A stretch of 64,000 bases of DNA. It comes from Azolla caroliniana. Taxonomy: Eukaryota > Polypodiophyta. The first letter of the stretch is position 1, and each line of letters starts with the position of its first letter. Positions 19,603 to 29,554 of this stretch are shown here, piece by piece. The position numbers were made by a program, and so were the translations under genes. Location of the stretch: the NCBI GenBank assembly GCA_043228905.1, contig JBHGNT010000016.1, forward strand, positions 4,650,001 to 4,714,000, written 5' to 3'. The notes under the pieces were generated by a model. The model did no database searches. It saw only the letters and a list, made by a program, of their open reading frames with translations, and had not been told where the DNA came from.

Positions 19603-21474
19603 ATGCATAAGTTAATATCTTTAAAGCATATTTCTGTATCGTCTGTGTCGCCAAAACAACAGAAACGAGTGCAGATATCGAAACAGTCTGAGCCTTCGTG
19701 CCCTAGTTTGCCCAAACTCTGTTTTTCTGATTTTCATCGCTACAGAAGCTGTGCAGATCTCCAACCGTCATCGACAAGTGATTCAGAACAAGCAAACACA
19801 GAAGTCATGCCGATTCCTGTGTCTGAAGAACTGCGATTGTGGCTTCATGAGAGAAACTTACAAGGTTTCATCAAAGTAGCAGAAGCGGAACCTCATCCGC
19901 AGGCGGAAGAATTGGTACAACAAATAGACATCACCAAAATCACCACAAAGAAAATACGAAATGCATTACAGATGCCAAGAGGAGGCTTTGAGGCAGTTAA
20001 AAAACCTTCATCAGAAGCACTCCAATCATATTTCGGGGAATACTCACCCTCGGCAAAAGCATATCAGACTTATGGAGGTAGGGATGAGTTTTTCCATGAA
20101 GTGGCTAGATTTTTATTAGAGGTGGGATTTGTCAGTCCTCGTTTTTATTGTATGCCGAAAAAAAGGGCTGGGTTTATCATAGCCGCATACGAAAAAGAGG
20201 ATTTCAACTGGCCACTATTGTCGGGGGAAGCTCTGAGAGAGCAGCTACAAGGGGTAAAAACAGGAAAACCGATGAAGCAAATTTTTGGTCGTTGGATATC
20301 GGTATTGTTTCCGATTCAAGAATCGGAAACTCCTGTTCAGTCAAGAAGACCACCGATAGTACAAGCACCGCGAAGACACCGACAAGTAGTACATGAAGAA
20401 TGGATAGAGGAAGAATCGGCACATGCCGATAATATACAAACGAATATGCCTCAGTCGGAACCACCAAGACCAGAGAATTCCGAAAACAGGCAACCAACAG
20501 CCGAACAAGAAACAGTTGAAAATTTGATAAACAAGCAACAGCCGACAAAAAATCGACAACAAGCAGAGAAGATGCGACAAAGGACAAGGATTAAACAAAA
20601 GGCTAATCGGCAATTCCAACCAGAAAACAGTGAGGGGTCAGCACCGAAAAGGCAACGCACAAAGGAAAATTCGAATACGCCTGTAGTAGCAGAAGTAATA
20701 AAACCAGGGAATGAGAGCGTTTCGACACAACCTCAACAAGGACAATCTTCAAAAGTAGCAATTCGGGAAGCACATGGGTACTTGGATATTCCACCAGCAG
20801 CACATGAATTAGCTGCCATTTTACAGTTCGGAACTTCATACGAACTGGTTGAATGGTTGGCTAAAAGACTGACAGAAGTATCAGAACGGCTGGCTCAAGA
20901 ACATAATGACCGAATAATGATACAGAAAGCCTTACGAGGAGTGTTGGAACCTCAAGAAAAAGCAGAGATAGAGAAAATCGGCCGGAAAAGAAGTGCACAG
21001 AATAGAGGGGAGGCTATTGAAATGCCACCATTACATGAAGCACTGGTTGAAATTCATAAAGAATATGAAACGGCACGCAAAGCGGCCAGTGATATGGCTG
21101 AAAGATACAAAAGTGTATCAGCATCGGCGGAGGTGCTGAAACATCAGTTTTGTAACATACAGGCAGAAAATAAAGAACTAAAAGAAAGTCTGAACAAATG
21201 GGAAACACAGGCACGGCTTATGGTGTCGGAGTCAGAATGGCAGCAGAAATTGGAGGACGCTGAGAAAGCACGTCAAGCAGAAACAACAAGGGCCAACAAT
21301 GTTGTATTTCGAACTACAGAATTAGAAAAACAAATAGAAACCATTCAGAATGGTCAATACAAAGTTCTCGAAGAAAAAAATCAATTAATAAACGAATTAC
21401 AGAAAAATCTAGAAGAAGCTAAGACGGCCAATCATACATATACCGAACAAATTGAAGATTCGAAAGGTATATAG
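19603..21474 (+). CDS. G2 ORF3, unknown protein with coiled coil
   Basis: A 623-residue sense-strand protein after pol; I do not recognise its family. Residues about 65-230 look globular (PIPVSEELRLWLHERNLQGF, FFHEVARFLLEVGFVSPRFY, KQIFGRWISVLFP). About 240-380 is charged, Gln-rich and disordered, with a possible nuclear signal PKRQRTKE. About 395-623 is helical, becoming a long coiled coil rich in Glu, Lys and Gln. No signal peptide or membrane segment is visible, so it does not look like an envelope protein. The start is an ATG at 19603. The coiled coil continues in another frame at 21456-22274, which argues for one longer protein of about 890 residues split by a shift. Confidence 0.85.
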   Translation: MHKLISLKHISVSSVSPKQQKRVQISKQSEPSCPSLPKLCFSDFHRYRSCADLQPSSTSDSEQANTEVMPIPVSEELRLWLHERNLQGFIKVAEAEPHPQAEELVQQIDITKITTKKIRNALQMPRGGFEAVKKPSSEALQSYFGEYSPSAKAYQTYGGRDEFFHEVARFLLEVGFVSPRFYCMPKKRAGFIIAAYEKEDFNWPLLSGEALREQLQGVKTGKPMKQIFGRWISVLFPIQESETPVQSRRPPIVQAPRRHRQVVHEEWIEEESAHADNIQTNMPQSEPPRPENSENRQPTAEQETVENLINKQQPTKNRQQAEKMRQRTRIKQKANRQFQPENSEGSAPKRQRTKENSNTPVVAEVIKPGNESVSTQPQQGQSSKVAIREAHGYLDIPPAAHELAAILQFGTSYELVEWLAKRLTEVSERLAQEHNDRIMIQKALRGVLEPQEKAEIEKIGRKRSAQNRGEAIEMPPLHEALVEIHKEYETARKAASDMAERYKSVSASAEVLKHQFCNIQAENKELKESLNKWETQARLMVSESEWQQKLEDAEKARQAETTRANNVVFRTTELEKQIETIQNGQYKVLEEKNQLINELQKNLEEAKTANHTYTEQIEDSKGI

Positions 21475-22274
21475 TGTCACAGGAAAGTCAATTGACAGAA
21501 AAAGAGCGGAGTCTTGAAGAAGTCAACAGAAGAATTACGGAACAGGAGGAGGAATGGAGCAAAGAGAAATCGGCATTCGAACAACAACTGGACGAAATTC
21601 GAAAGATATCGGAACAAAGACGGCTGGATATATATGTAGTCGAATCCAAACTAATGCGAGCTGAAAGTGAGAACCGAACCACTATTACGGATTTACGGAA
21701 AGAGTTGCAAACCGCCCAATACGTCGCAAGCATCACTAGGGACAAAGTGCAGCACATCATAGGGAAACATCGAAACCTAGCAAAGAAAATGATCGATGAA
21801 TCCCTTGCGCAAGGATGGAAGTTATGGACGGCACAAGCGGCGGAATTACAGTTATTGTGTGCCGACAAAAATAACCGTCAGGTCCAAGGTGCAGGTTTTT
21901 TTAAAATGGCACAAAAGGATATTGACAATATCCAAGAGGATATCATGAAAGATATGGACGAAATTGCGGCATTTTACAGAGAAGAAATTCAACGTATTAT
22001 GAAAGAATTCGACAAAAATGATATAGGCACTTCCGTCCAGTTGGATAAAATCGAAGCCGAAAGAACCAGCAAGACTCCTGGTCTTCAAGCTCCCGGAAGA
22101 AGTGAACCAGAGCAGCCAACCGAATCACAACATTCAAAACTTGCTCCGAATGACGACTGTGACACAGATGAAGATGAAGATGAAGAGGAAGATATAGGTG
22201 GAATACATCCAAGGCCAGAAGAGCCTTCGATTTTTGATATTCTGAACGATTCGGATGAAGAGCTACAGGAATAG
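21456..22274 (+). CDS. G2 ORF4, coiled coil with acidic tail
   Basis: The open frame runs from just after a TGA at 21453 to a TAG at 22272-22274. It has no early ATG: the first possible near-cognate start is GTG at 21474, and the first in-frame Met lies some 60 codons in. It continues the heptad-rich coiled coil of ORF3 (LTEKERSLEEVNRRITEQEE) and ends in a strongly acidic tail (DTDEDEDEEEDIGG, then FDILNDSDEELQE). It is best read as the C-terminal part of the ORF3 protein, joined by frameshifting or broken by a recent indel. Function unknown. Confidence 0.7.
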   Translation, partial: RFERYIVSQESQLTEKERSLEEVNRRITEQEEEWSKEKSAFEQQLDEIRKISEQRRLDIYVVESKLMRAESENRTTITDLRKELQTAQYVASITRDKVQHIIGKHRNLAKKMIDESLAQGWKLWTAQAAELQLLCADKNNRQVQGAGFFKMAQKDIDNIQEDIMKDMDEIAAFYREEIQRIMKEFDKNDIGTSVQLDKIEAERTSKTPGLQAPGRSEPEQPTESQHSKLAPNDDCDTDEDEDEEEDIGGIHPRPEEPSIFDILNDSDEELQE

Positions 22275-22307
22275 GCGTGGGTTCGCTGGACAAGGTCCTG
22301 GCCCACA

Positions 22308-22317
22308 GGCGTGCCAA
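22308..22317 (+). promoter_or_regulatory. 10-bp inverted partner of the candidate G2 primer site
   Basis: GGCGTGCCAA sits one base before the 3' LTR and is the exact reverse complement of 13864-13873. A purine tract is expected here and is absent. Confidence 0.5.
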
Positions 22318-22318
22318 G

Positions 22319-22775
22319 TGTTACCCGAACCCGGACAGTCAGTTTTACCGAACAAGTGGGAAAGCGTCGAAAACGGAGTCGGTTCGGATCGACTGTTCGG
22401 ATCAATGACTCAGCAGTAAACGAAGAGAACTAAGTTAGTTAGATAATTTTGTAATTCTTGATAGTAAGTAGGAATAGTTCTTGATGAGAAAAGACCTTCG
22501 GTATACCTATAAAAGGGAACCGAAGGCATTGTAAGAAAGGTCGTTTTATTTAGTAATATAAGTTTAAGTTAGGAATATCCTGTACGGATTCTGTGTTCTT
22601 TCTATTGTCTATGTTGTTAAGTGCAAGCTTCCTAATTTATAACTAAGTAACGATCACGGTAATTACCGATTAATATAGTATAATTCCGTTCGTAAAACAC
22701 AATTCCTTGTTAGAACGTTGAGTAGCGACGTTCACTCTTCTGTATCGGTAGTAGTTAGTAATTAGCCGATTAACA
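22319..22775 (+). repeat. 3' LTR of G2
   Basis: It begins TGTTACCCGAACCCGG and ends CGATTAACA, the same length as the 5' LTR. Four transitions were counted between the two. Confidence 0.97.
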
Positions 22776-23117
22776 CCACTCCCCGTTGTACTTGCTCTCG
22801 TCGAAATCGTTAAGCGCCGGAGTGCTCCCTCCCTTAGTTGTTACGTAAGCCGTCTCGAGGAAGTCTACGCCGACTTCCTCGTCCTCCGAAACCATGTCAC
22901 CCTCGTCGTTGAATCGCGCCCTCGAAAGCATGTCGGCCATGGCATTGTCTTTCCCGGAATTGTGTCGTATTTCCGGATCCAGGGACTTCATGTACGCTAT
23001 CCTCCTGAGCATCGCCAGGTCCGGGTTTGCGCATCCGGAAACCATGCCGAGAATCGGCAGGCAGTCCGTCTCGATAATCACTTCTATCCCGATCAGATAG
23101 TCTTTATCGGCCTTCAT
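22776..23117 (-). pseudogene. G1 RNase H tail and start of integrase
   Basis: The minus strand reads IIETDCLPILGMV, AMLRRIAYMKSLDPEIRH and KDNAMADMLSRA, the end of gypsy RNase H, then an acidic spacer running into the G2 insertion. It resumes at 13396 as LQIGGFLRTMTPD. G3 has the uninterrupted equivalent at 40090-40402. A stop and shift separate it from the RT piece at 23169. Confidence 0.88.
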
Positions 23118-23168
23118 CGCCGAAACGATACCCCAGAGTTCGCGTTTAACCTGGGCGTATCCTCGTTG

Positions 23169-24872
23169 TCACTCGCTGAGGACCTTTGCGCCGAACCGGA
23201 TTGGGAACCGAATGTCGTCCTCATCTTCTTGGTTGACAACCCATCCGATCCCGGTCGGACTCGTATCTACCGTTATGTATTTGGGAGTGCCTTTCTCGTA
23301 GACAGCCTTCCGGAGTGCCGGTGCTGCAGAAAGAGCCTCCTTCATCTTTCGGACCGACTCCGCATGCTCGTCTTGCCACTCGAATTTTCGCCCCTTTTTT
23401 AGCAACCCATATAGTGGCTCGGCAATGTGGGTGTAATGCGGGATCCATATGTGGTAGAACGCGCATGCTCCCAAAAACCTCCGTACCTCCGTGACTGAGT
23501 TACAATCGGACTTCATTGAGGAGATGGCTTCCACCTTAGCCGGAGACGGTTTCCGACCATACGGCCCGCATAGATGTCCGACGACCATGATCTCTGATTG
23601 CCCGAAGGCCGATTTCTCCCCAGAGAAGGTGAGCCTCGCATCCTCTAGCCTCTGCAGCACCCTCTCGCGGTCGTCAATGTGTGTCGCCACGAATTTCTGG
23701 CATCCGTCCGGTCCAACCGTTTCGTCCTTTTCCTCCACCGGACATCCCTTGATCGGGATGTCATCCAAGAATGGCATGGTGATGTCCGGGATACAATCCC
23801 TCAGGACCTTGTTCATTGCATTCACCATGTGGGCCACCGAGTTCGTTCCTGCTTGTGGCAGGGTGCACATCCGCACTAGGCCGAGAGGAGTCTGCACCGT
23901 CGTAATGTCTCTGCTCTCTACGGCTAGTTGGAACTGATCGTACCTCGAGTACAAATCACCGACCAAGTAGATCGACCTTCCGGCGAAGGCCTCCGCGAAC
24001 TCGTCTATCGTTGGTCCGATTCCTGCGTTCCGAATGGTCACTCTGTTGACAGGTTGCAGGTCTTGAATGAAGCGCAACGTCCCGTTCTTCTTCGGTACGG
24101 TAAACCATCGGTTCGAGTACGGGGCACTCGACGGTTCGAGGATGCCCATATCGACTTTCTGCCTCAATAGCTCCATCAACTCCGGGATGTGAGCTCTCGG
24201 TACCGGAATCGGTTTGAGATTCCACGGCACATGCGGTACCGTGAATATCACCATCGGCTTTACGACTGTCGGGTCTACGCACCCGATTTCTTCTGGTGAG
24301 AATGCGAAGGCTTTCCCGTGCCTTCGGAGCATTCTCCGAAACCGGTCTTCTTTCGCCGGCGGTAGGAACCCGCCCCCACCGATTTTGAGCTCCCGTAGCG
24401 TTCTGTCAGTGAAGGTGTGTCCTATGCAGGCCGGATCTCGTAAACTGGGGTCCGACGCGACCCCCTTGATTCGCAACTCGCTGCCCTCCGGTAAGGGTGC
24501 CGCGACTGGCCTTACCTTCCGGTCCACAGTCTTGTACTTCGTGTTAACCCGGGCCGTCCATTCCGACTCGAGCCCTCGACCGAAGTCCACGATGACTTCG
24601 TACATTTCTTCTGAACAAACCGGTATCGTCCGGTCCTCTTTAAGGCCCTCTCCGACCACCTCTCGCAGTATTCCCAAGGTATCGTCAAAGGAGACCGCCT
24701 CCATGGCTCCATTGATTTCCTCGCTGGGCCCGAGAACTTTGCACGCCCAAAGTCGCTCTTCCGCCCTTGTCTTTTCTCGGCCTAAAACGCCGACTATCGT
24801 ACACCCTCCGTTGTTGGAGAAACAAAACTTCCTACTTATGGTACAAGGTTTCTTTGGCTTCCCTTCTATCAT
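23169..24872 (-). pseudogene. pol: G1 reverse transcriptase-RNase H, frame open
   Basis: A 567-residue open stretch. RT motifs are SNRWFTVPKKNGTLRFIQDL, QPVNRVTIRNAG, LGLVRMCTLPQAGTNSVAHM and catalytic MPFLDDIPIKG, followed by VTEVRRFLGACAFYHIWIP. RNase H starts at KYITVDTSPTGIGWV. This RT type, with DLQPVN, MCTLPQ and FLDDIPIKGC, differs from the common plant chromovirus pattern and recalls gypsy elements I associate with fungi. The N-terminal ~150 residues link to the protease. It overlaps the upstream ORF at 24869-24872. The frame is intact, but neighbouring pieces are broken. Confidence 0.9.
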
Positions 24873-26203
24873 ACGTTTGTGGGGTTTTCCCGGAGTGTCA
24901 GGACTGTCGTGGCCCCACGCCTTTGCAGCCCTCTCTGAAAATCCTCTTGGTTCTCGCCACCGAGGGACTCGCGGTTTCGCTCGTGGTTCGGTCGCACCGT
25001 CAGGAACTGGACCGAATGTCGCCCGTCCTGACTCTTGACCCTCGCGTAAGCCGACCCGTTATCCAGCACCTTGGTCTCCATTCGTGTTGCCGTAATGTAC
25101 GGTTCCCCTAGTATGACCGGGTGCGAGGACGTCTCTTGCACAAAGAAGTGCTGGTCTATCTCGACGTCGCCGATCTTCACTCGCACGTTTGGGCAGGCCC
25201 CGTGTAGTTCCTCGGTGGCGCGCGTCGCCGCCCGTATCTTCCACCCATGCTTAGTGTTGATCGTCCATTTCCCCTTCTTGTAGAAATCCATGGACATCAG
25301 GTTTATTTCCGAACCGTGGTCCACCAGTGCCACCACCGGTTCCTGAACATCTCCGATCTTCACTGGGGTTTCCGTGGTCGCTCGGGCCCAGTGTGGCCTC
25401 GAATAGTGGCTCTCCGCCCACTCGTCTTCCAGCGCCATGTCCTCTATGTGCGCCATCCGCACCTCCACCGGTCTTTCCGGTTCTGCCTCCGTCGACAACC
25501 TCTTCCTCTTCACCAAGTCCACGATGGAGTCGTGGAACTCCTTCTTGGCGATTCCGAGCACCTCCCGCAACGACAGTTCCACTTTGCTGTCAAGGATTCG
25601 TTCTTCCAAGACCTTCCGTAGGTCCGTGGTCCTTTCGATCTCCGTGCCCAAATGGTACCCACCCTTCTTGTGGTTATCCCGGGCACTGGACTCACCGGCC
25701 TCGTTTCGTTTCGGCCTGAATTGGGTTTCATATCTCTGTGAGGGTCTGGCCCCTCCGGTTTTACCTACCCGTTTGTCTTCAACCAGAGCCTCGTAGTTCT
25801 GGCAAGCTGCTTCGACGAAACCCGTCTTTTCTTCGACCGGGTCACTCCACTCGGTTACCTCTTGGACCCACTTCTCTGCATGGTCTGCCTCGTCTCTCTT
25901 TAGTCGGGCACCGGCGAGGCCTTCTAGCACCGTCAACCAGAACTGGGCTTTGCTCTCCTTCCTGGCCTCGCTGCCTCCGACCCGAATACCGTCTAACGCC
26001 GAGTAGCAGACGGTCTCCGCGTGCTGGGCCGCCGCCTCTTCCATCAGCCTTTTCATTCCTCCTCGCCCGTCGTTTCGATTCAGGGCCCTCCGGGTATCGT
26101 TGGCGTGCACCCGACCTTCCCACAGGTACACTACTCGGCTCCTCAAAGCCTCCATAAAGTCCCCGCACTCTTTCCGGACGTGGCCGACCTCGTCGCACCA
26201 CAT
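24869..26203 (-). pseudogene. G1 Gag C-terminus and protease
   Basis: A 444-residue stretch. The start carries a partial knuckle (MWCDEVGHVRKECGDF; CX4HX4C is visible and the first Cys would lie upstream). A long charged spacer follows, then a retroviral-type protease whose active site reads ALVDHGSEINLMS. The usual Asp-Ser/Thr-Gly is Asp-His-Gly, and the same triplet is in G3 (ALIDHGSEITLMS). VILGEPYITAT is the second half of the protease fold. A shift at about 26204-26386 separates this from the Gag N-terminus. The first Met is probably not the true start. Confidence 0.82.
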
Positions 26204-26386
26204 GCACCTACTTCCTGCCAGAGGTCGTCGATCACGAGCTTGATCGCCACCTTCCCTCCGAGCCTGGGCGATCTGGAGATCCTTTACCGCTCACGTCAAC
26301 TCCTCCAGAGCCTTTCCCCCGGACGAGCCTCTGATCACGCCAGTCGAAGCCGAACCGGTCTCGAGCCACTCCCTGGTCTCTTCCCT

Positions 26387-27088
26387 TCACGCCTGCGGTA
26401 TCGGTTTGAGCTTCCTTGCTGCGACAGGTCCCTCCCCGGTCGCCTCTGTATCAGCCCACTCCCACCGCTTGTCAAAACGGCCGCAGACTCTTTTTACCGC
26501 GGCCCAGTCGGCCGTCAGCTCGTCTTCGGTTTCCAGTAAGGAGCCAACTTGCCCTCGATCCCGTGCGTCAACCGATTTGACAAACAGCAGGACACGACTT
26601 GTGTCCAGAATGGTCTGATCGAGCGCCGGAAGGCGCGCAAAGCGTTCCTCAAACTCCTGGAGGAGTACCGACACATTTCTTCCTTTGTTGGGGGACTCCA
26701 CCCACTCCATGAATCTCCGCTTCGAAAGTCGAAGCGCATCATCCAGCCCGTATTTCTCCAGGAGTCGTCCTTCGAACTCCTCCCAGGTCCGGCTCTCCGC
26801 CCGAACCTCGAGCACCTCCGCATGGATGCCCGGCATCGCCACTCGAGGGAATCCGGCAAGACGCCTCTCTTCCGGAATATCCCTTATCAACATCTCTGCC
26901 TGCTAGGACACCAAATAACTCGTGGCATCCTTTCCAGTGAACCGGCCGATCATACCGATGATCGCCTCAATAGCCCTGTCAAGGGCGCTGGTGCCCTCGC
27001 ACGCGCTCACTATCCGGTCCATAGCCGAAGCCATGGCCTCTGCAAGATCCGAACCCCTCATCTTCTGCTCCTCTGCCGCCTGTTTCAC
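26387..27088 (-). pseudogene. G1 Gag N-terminal part
   Basis: The frame opens with MKQAAEEQKMRGSDLAEAM at 27088. A TAG lies near 26903-26905; G3 has Tyr (TAC) at that point. It continues as MLIRDIPEERRLAGFPRV, then EFEGRLLEKYGL and a helical gag core ending RKLKPIPQA-stop. The match to G3 over the stop shows the stop is a mutation in this copy. Confidence 0.82.
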
Positions 27089-27105
27089 GTCGGGTTCACC
27101 AAATA

Positions 27106-27720
27106 TGTCGCGTTACTACGCGCGTGCGTGGAGAAACGAGGCGGGACCACCAGTGTCTTGGACCGAAGAGCAGGTGATATAAGGGGAATGAGAGAGAGAC
27201 ACCCTATCACGTATGGGTAAGAAACACAGGTGCACGGCCCCTCAACACAGAAGACGCGAATGGACACAGAGACAGGGAGACACAAGTGTTTGTATATTAA
27301 CGAGTATCAAATACACAACAGAGCACGCGAGCGGCTACAACCGAGCAGGCCGGCGAAAAGGGGGGAAAGGGTGGAGGTGTTGCCGGAAGCACACGGGCGT
27401 TCCTCGAAGCAGCGCGAGGCTCCCGAAAACCCTGTAGAGAAGAGTGATAGAGAACGAATCTGAGGAGAAGCGTCCGGTTCCGGTCCGACAACACTTCGTC
27501 CTCCTTAATGCCCGATACCTTCTCCCTGCGTCTCCCTCTCCTTTATAGCTTCAAGAAGGGAGCCGTCTCCCTCATTTACTCCCCACCTACCGAATCTAAC
27601 TACCCGGATATGCCTTTGTACTTAATCCCCTAGTATATACATTAAGGGCGCGCACACGTGAAGAGCCGGTTCACGCGCGCTATGCACCGATTGCGCCAAG
27701 GGACGGTTTTCTTCACGACA
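27106..27720 (-). repeat. 5' LTR of G1
   Basis: It begins TGTCGCGTTACTACGC and ends CTTCACGACA. A minus-strand TATAAAG lies at 27541-27547. The sequence inside it, read on minus as TTTGGTGAACCCGACG, is the expected primer-site position, but I cannot assign the tRNA. Confidence 0.9.
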
Positions 27721-28401
27721 GTGTAACTCCTTCACTGACTTTCCTGACTCTCGCTGAACAAACTTATGCCATCTTTTGAAGATTTTAAAAGCTTCAGCCT
27801 TCTCCCGAAGGAAGTAAACCCACATCTTTCTATTGAAGTCGTCGACTAGCAGCATATAGTAGAGAGATCCACCCATTGCAGGAGTCACCATTTTTCAAGA
27901 GAGGTCGATGTGTATTAGATGTAGAGGAGTCTTTGTCTGATTTTAACTCTCTTTTGGAATAGCTGATCTTTGATGCTTGCCCATCATACAAGCATCACAA
28001 ACATGACTTAAGTCAAATAGGGTTGGCAACCCAACTACCATATTCAACTTCTTCATCTCCTTCAACACAGCAACATTGAGATGCCCAAATCTCTCATGCC
28101 ATTGCTTTGTGTTAGTACTTGTGTTGTGGTCAGTAGAAATGGTAAGTGTGTTGAGCTCATAGAGATTGTTGCGCCTTACCCCTATTTCTACAACCTTGCC
28201 AGCAAAATCTATTATTTCTACACCTGACTTCTTGAATCGAACATCAAGACCCTTGTCGGTCAGTGCAGAAATGGACAATAGATTCTTCTTGAGATCTAGC
28301 ACGTACAACACTTCAAAGAGATGCTTTGTCCCGCCAGTCCTTGCTTTGAGGGAGATGGTTCCGGTTCCTTGGGCTGGACATCGAGCACTGTTCCCGAACA
28401 C
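27721..28401 (-). pseudogene. C2 protease end and integrase N-terminal half
   Basis: The minus strand carries the second half of the protease (LFEVLYVLDLKKNLLSISAL), the integrase zinc-binding region (QWHERFGHLNVAVLKEM, CDACMMGKHQR), a stop, then VTPAMGGSLYYMLLVDDFNR and FVQRESGKSVKELH. The reading continues across the G1 insertion at 11334 as SDRGGEF. It holds at least one stop (about 27940). Confidence 0.88.
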
Positions 28402-29447
28402 AACATTGATGGGCTCTTGTAGAGGTGTCCAAGAGCTATACAGTCACGATTACTGGTCATATGTCGGGACGCTCCACTATCGAGAATCCAAGAGTCGTCG
28501 ACAACGTGAGTGTCAACTGAAGAACACACTTCTTCATTTGCAAACCATAACTCAAGCTCATCTACGACGTTGTTGGCGGACTCGGTCTCTCTCCAAGAGG
28601 TCTTACTAGAACCATTCTTCTCGTCCGCCATCTTCTTCCGACAATCCTTGATTGTATGACCCTTCTTGTCACAATAGAAACACAATCCATTGAACTTCTT
28701 CTTTGGTATCCTATTCACATTGTTTGAATTGGATGCCCCTTTACCCTTAGTCCTAGAGACAAATGTTGAATCTTCCCTTCCTTCTCTTGTTTTCAGCCGA
28801 AGCTCCTCTTCAAGCAGCATCGCACTTAGTTCATCAAATTTTAAAGGAGTGGGTCGAACCTGAGTGTTCAATGCTATCACAATGCCATCATACTTGAAAG
28901 GAAGTACTCGAATGCACCGACGAGCCATATCCTCTTGAGAGACGACTACTCCAACAGCCGCCAGCTGATCTTGAAGATCCTTAATCCTTTTTACAAAGGA
29001 TTCTACTTTCTCTCCATCGGCGAGCTTCTCTACAGCAAGTTGATTTTCAAGGTTTTGTATCCTTGTATAGTTTTTGGTCTCATACTTGCTGGCCAATATG
29101 CTCCAAGGTTCATGTGCCTTGGTTGTATGTTGCACTAATGTTAGTACAGAGTCACATACACCAATGACTATGGTACACAACGCATCAGCATTCCTTCTAT
29201 TCCAGGCTCAAAGTAGATTAGCATTTGGAGGGATTGATGTGGTAGGGTGTGCAAGTTCAAAGGTCATCATGGGCTCAGGGTCTCCTCCTGTGGGTCCCTT
29301 GATTGTCTCCAACAACTCGTAGGAGTCCAAAATGGCAGACATTTTGAACTTCCATAGAGTGTAGTTGGTTCCATCTAGCTTTCCATCAGACATTGGAGGT
29401 GGGCGAATGCGTAGTGGAGTAGTTGCAACATTCATGGACAAGGCCAT
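28402..29447 (-). pseudogene. C2 Gag and protease start
   Basis: It starts with MALSMNVATTPLRIRPPP at 29447, the first ATG inside the primer site. KLDGTNYTLWKFKMSA is typical of the copia gag N-terminus. A stop near 29208 splits it. The second piece holds a UBN2-type core, a CX2CX4HX4C knuckle (CFYCDKKGHTIKDC) and the protease motif SWILDSGASRHMTS. A shift follows at about 28400. The intact motifs with two breaks indicate moderate age. Confidence 0.88.
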
Positions 29448-29449
29448 TG

Positions 29450-29451
<2 letters not shown>

Positions 29452-29482
<31 letters not shown>
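29452..29482. repeat. TC dinucleotide microsatellite
   Basis: About 14 CT units lie in the C2 leader between the LTR and gag. Confidence 0.9.
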
Positions 29483-29484
<2 letters not shown>

Positions 29485-29542
29485 TTCTCTGTGCTGCCAG
29501 ACAACAACTGCCCATATATACCAAATCTAGATCAACCTCTCA

Positions 29543-29554
29543 ACTCTGATACCA
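29543..29554 (-). promoter_or_regulatory. C2 primer-binding site
   Basis: The minus strand reads TGGTATCAGAGT directly beside the 5' LTR, complementary to the 3' end of initiator-Met tRNA. Confidence 0.9.

Larger units (their letters stand above)
13397..22775 (+). mobile_element. Ty3/gypsy element G2 with extra downstream ORFs
   Basis: G2 is complete. It has two 457-bp LTRs (13397-13853 and 22319-22775) and CCACT duplications at 13392-13396 and 22776-22780. The LTRs differ at four positions that I count (0.9%), all transitions. Gag and pol are open, in overlapping frames, with pol order PR-RT-RH-IN. After pol come two further sense-strand ORFs of about 2.7 kb in total. No polypurine tract is visible before the 3' LTR. 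Its base composition is more AT-rich than the G1 sequence around it. Confidence 0.97.
11335..27720 (-). mobile_element. Ty3/gypsy element G1, split by G2
   Basis: The LTRs lie at 11335-11981 and 27106-27720. The flanking duplication is GTGT (11331-11334 and 27721-27724), a 4-bp duplication if the LTR ends in the canonical CA. Coding order on the minus strand is gag, PR, RT, RH, IN, the gypsy order. G2 is inserted at 13397-22775. The sister copy G3 lies at 38099-44435. About 14 substitutions plus one ~32-bp indel separate the LTRs. Stops and shifts interrupt gag and IN. Confidence 0.95.

Noticed and set aside
19603-22274. ORF3/ORF4 as an envelope gene
   Set aside because: No signal peptide or membrane segment is visible; coiled coil and acidic tail do not fit an envelope.
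22894-25796. Several plus-strand open frames of 60-270 residues
   Set aside because: They lie opposite the G1 RT and protease genes; GC-rich antisense frames of this kind are expected by chance.
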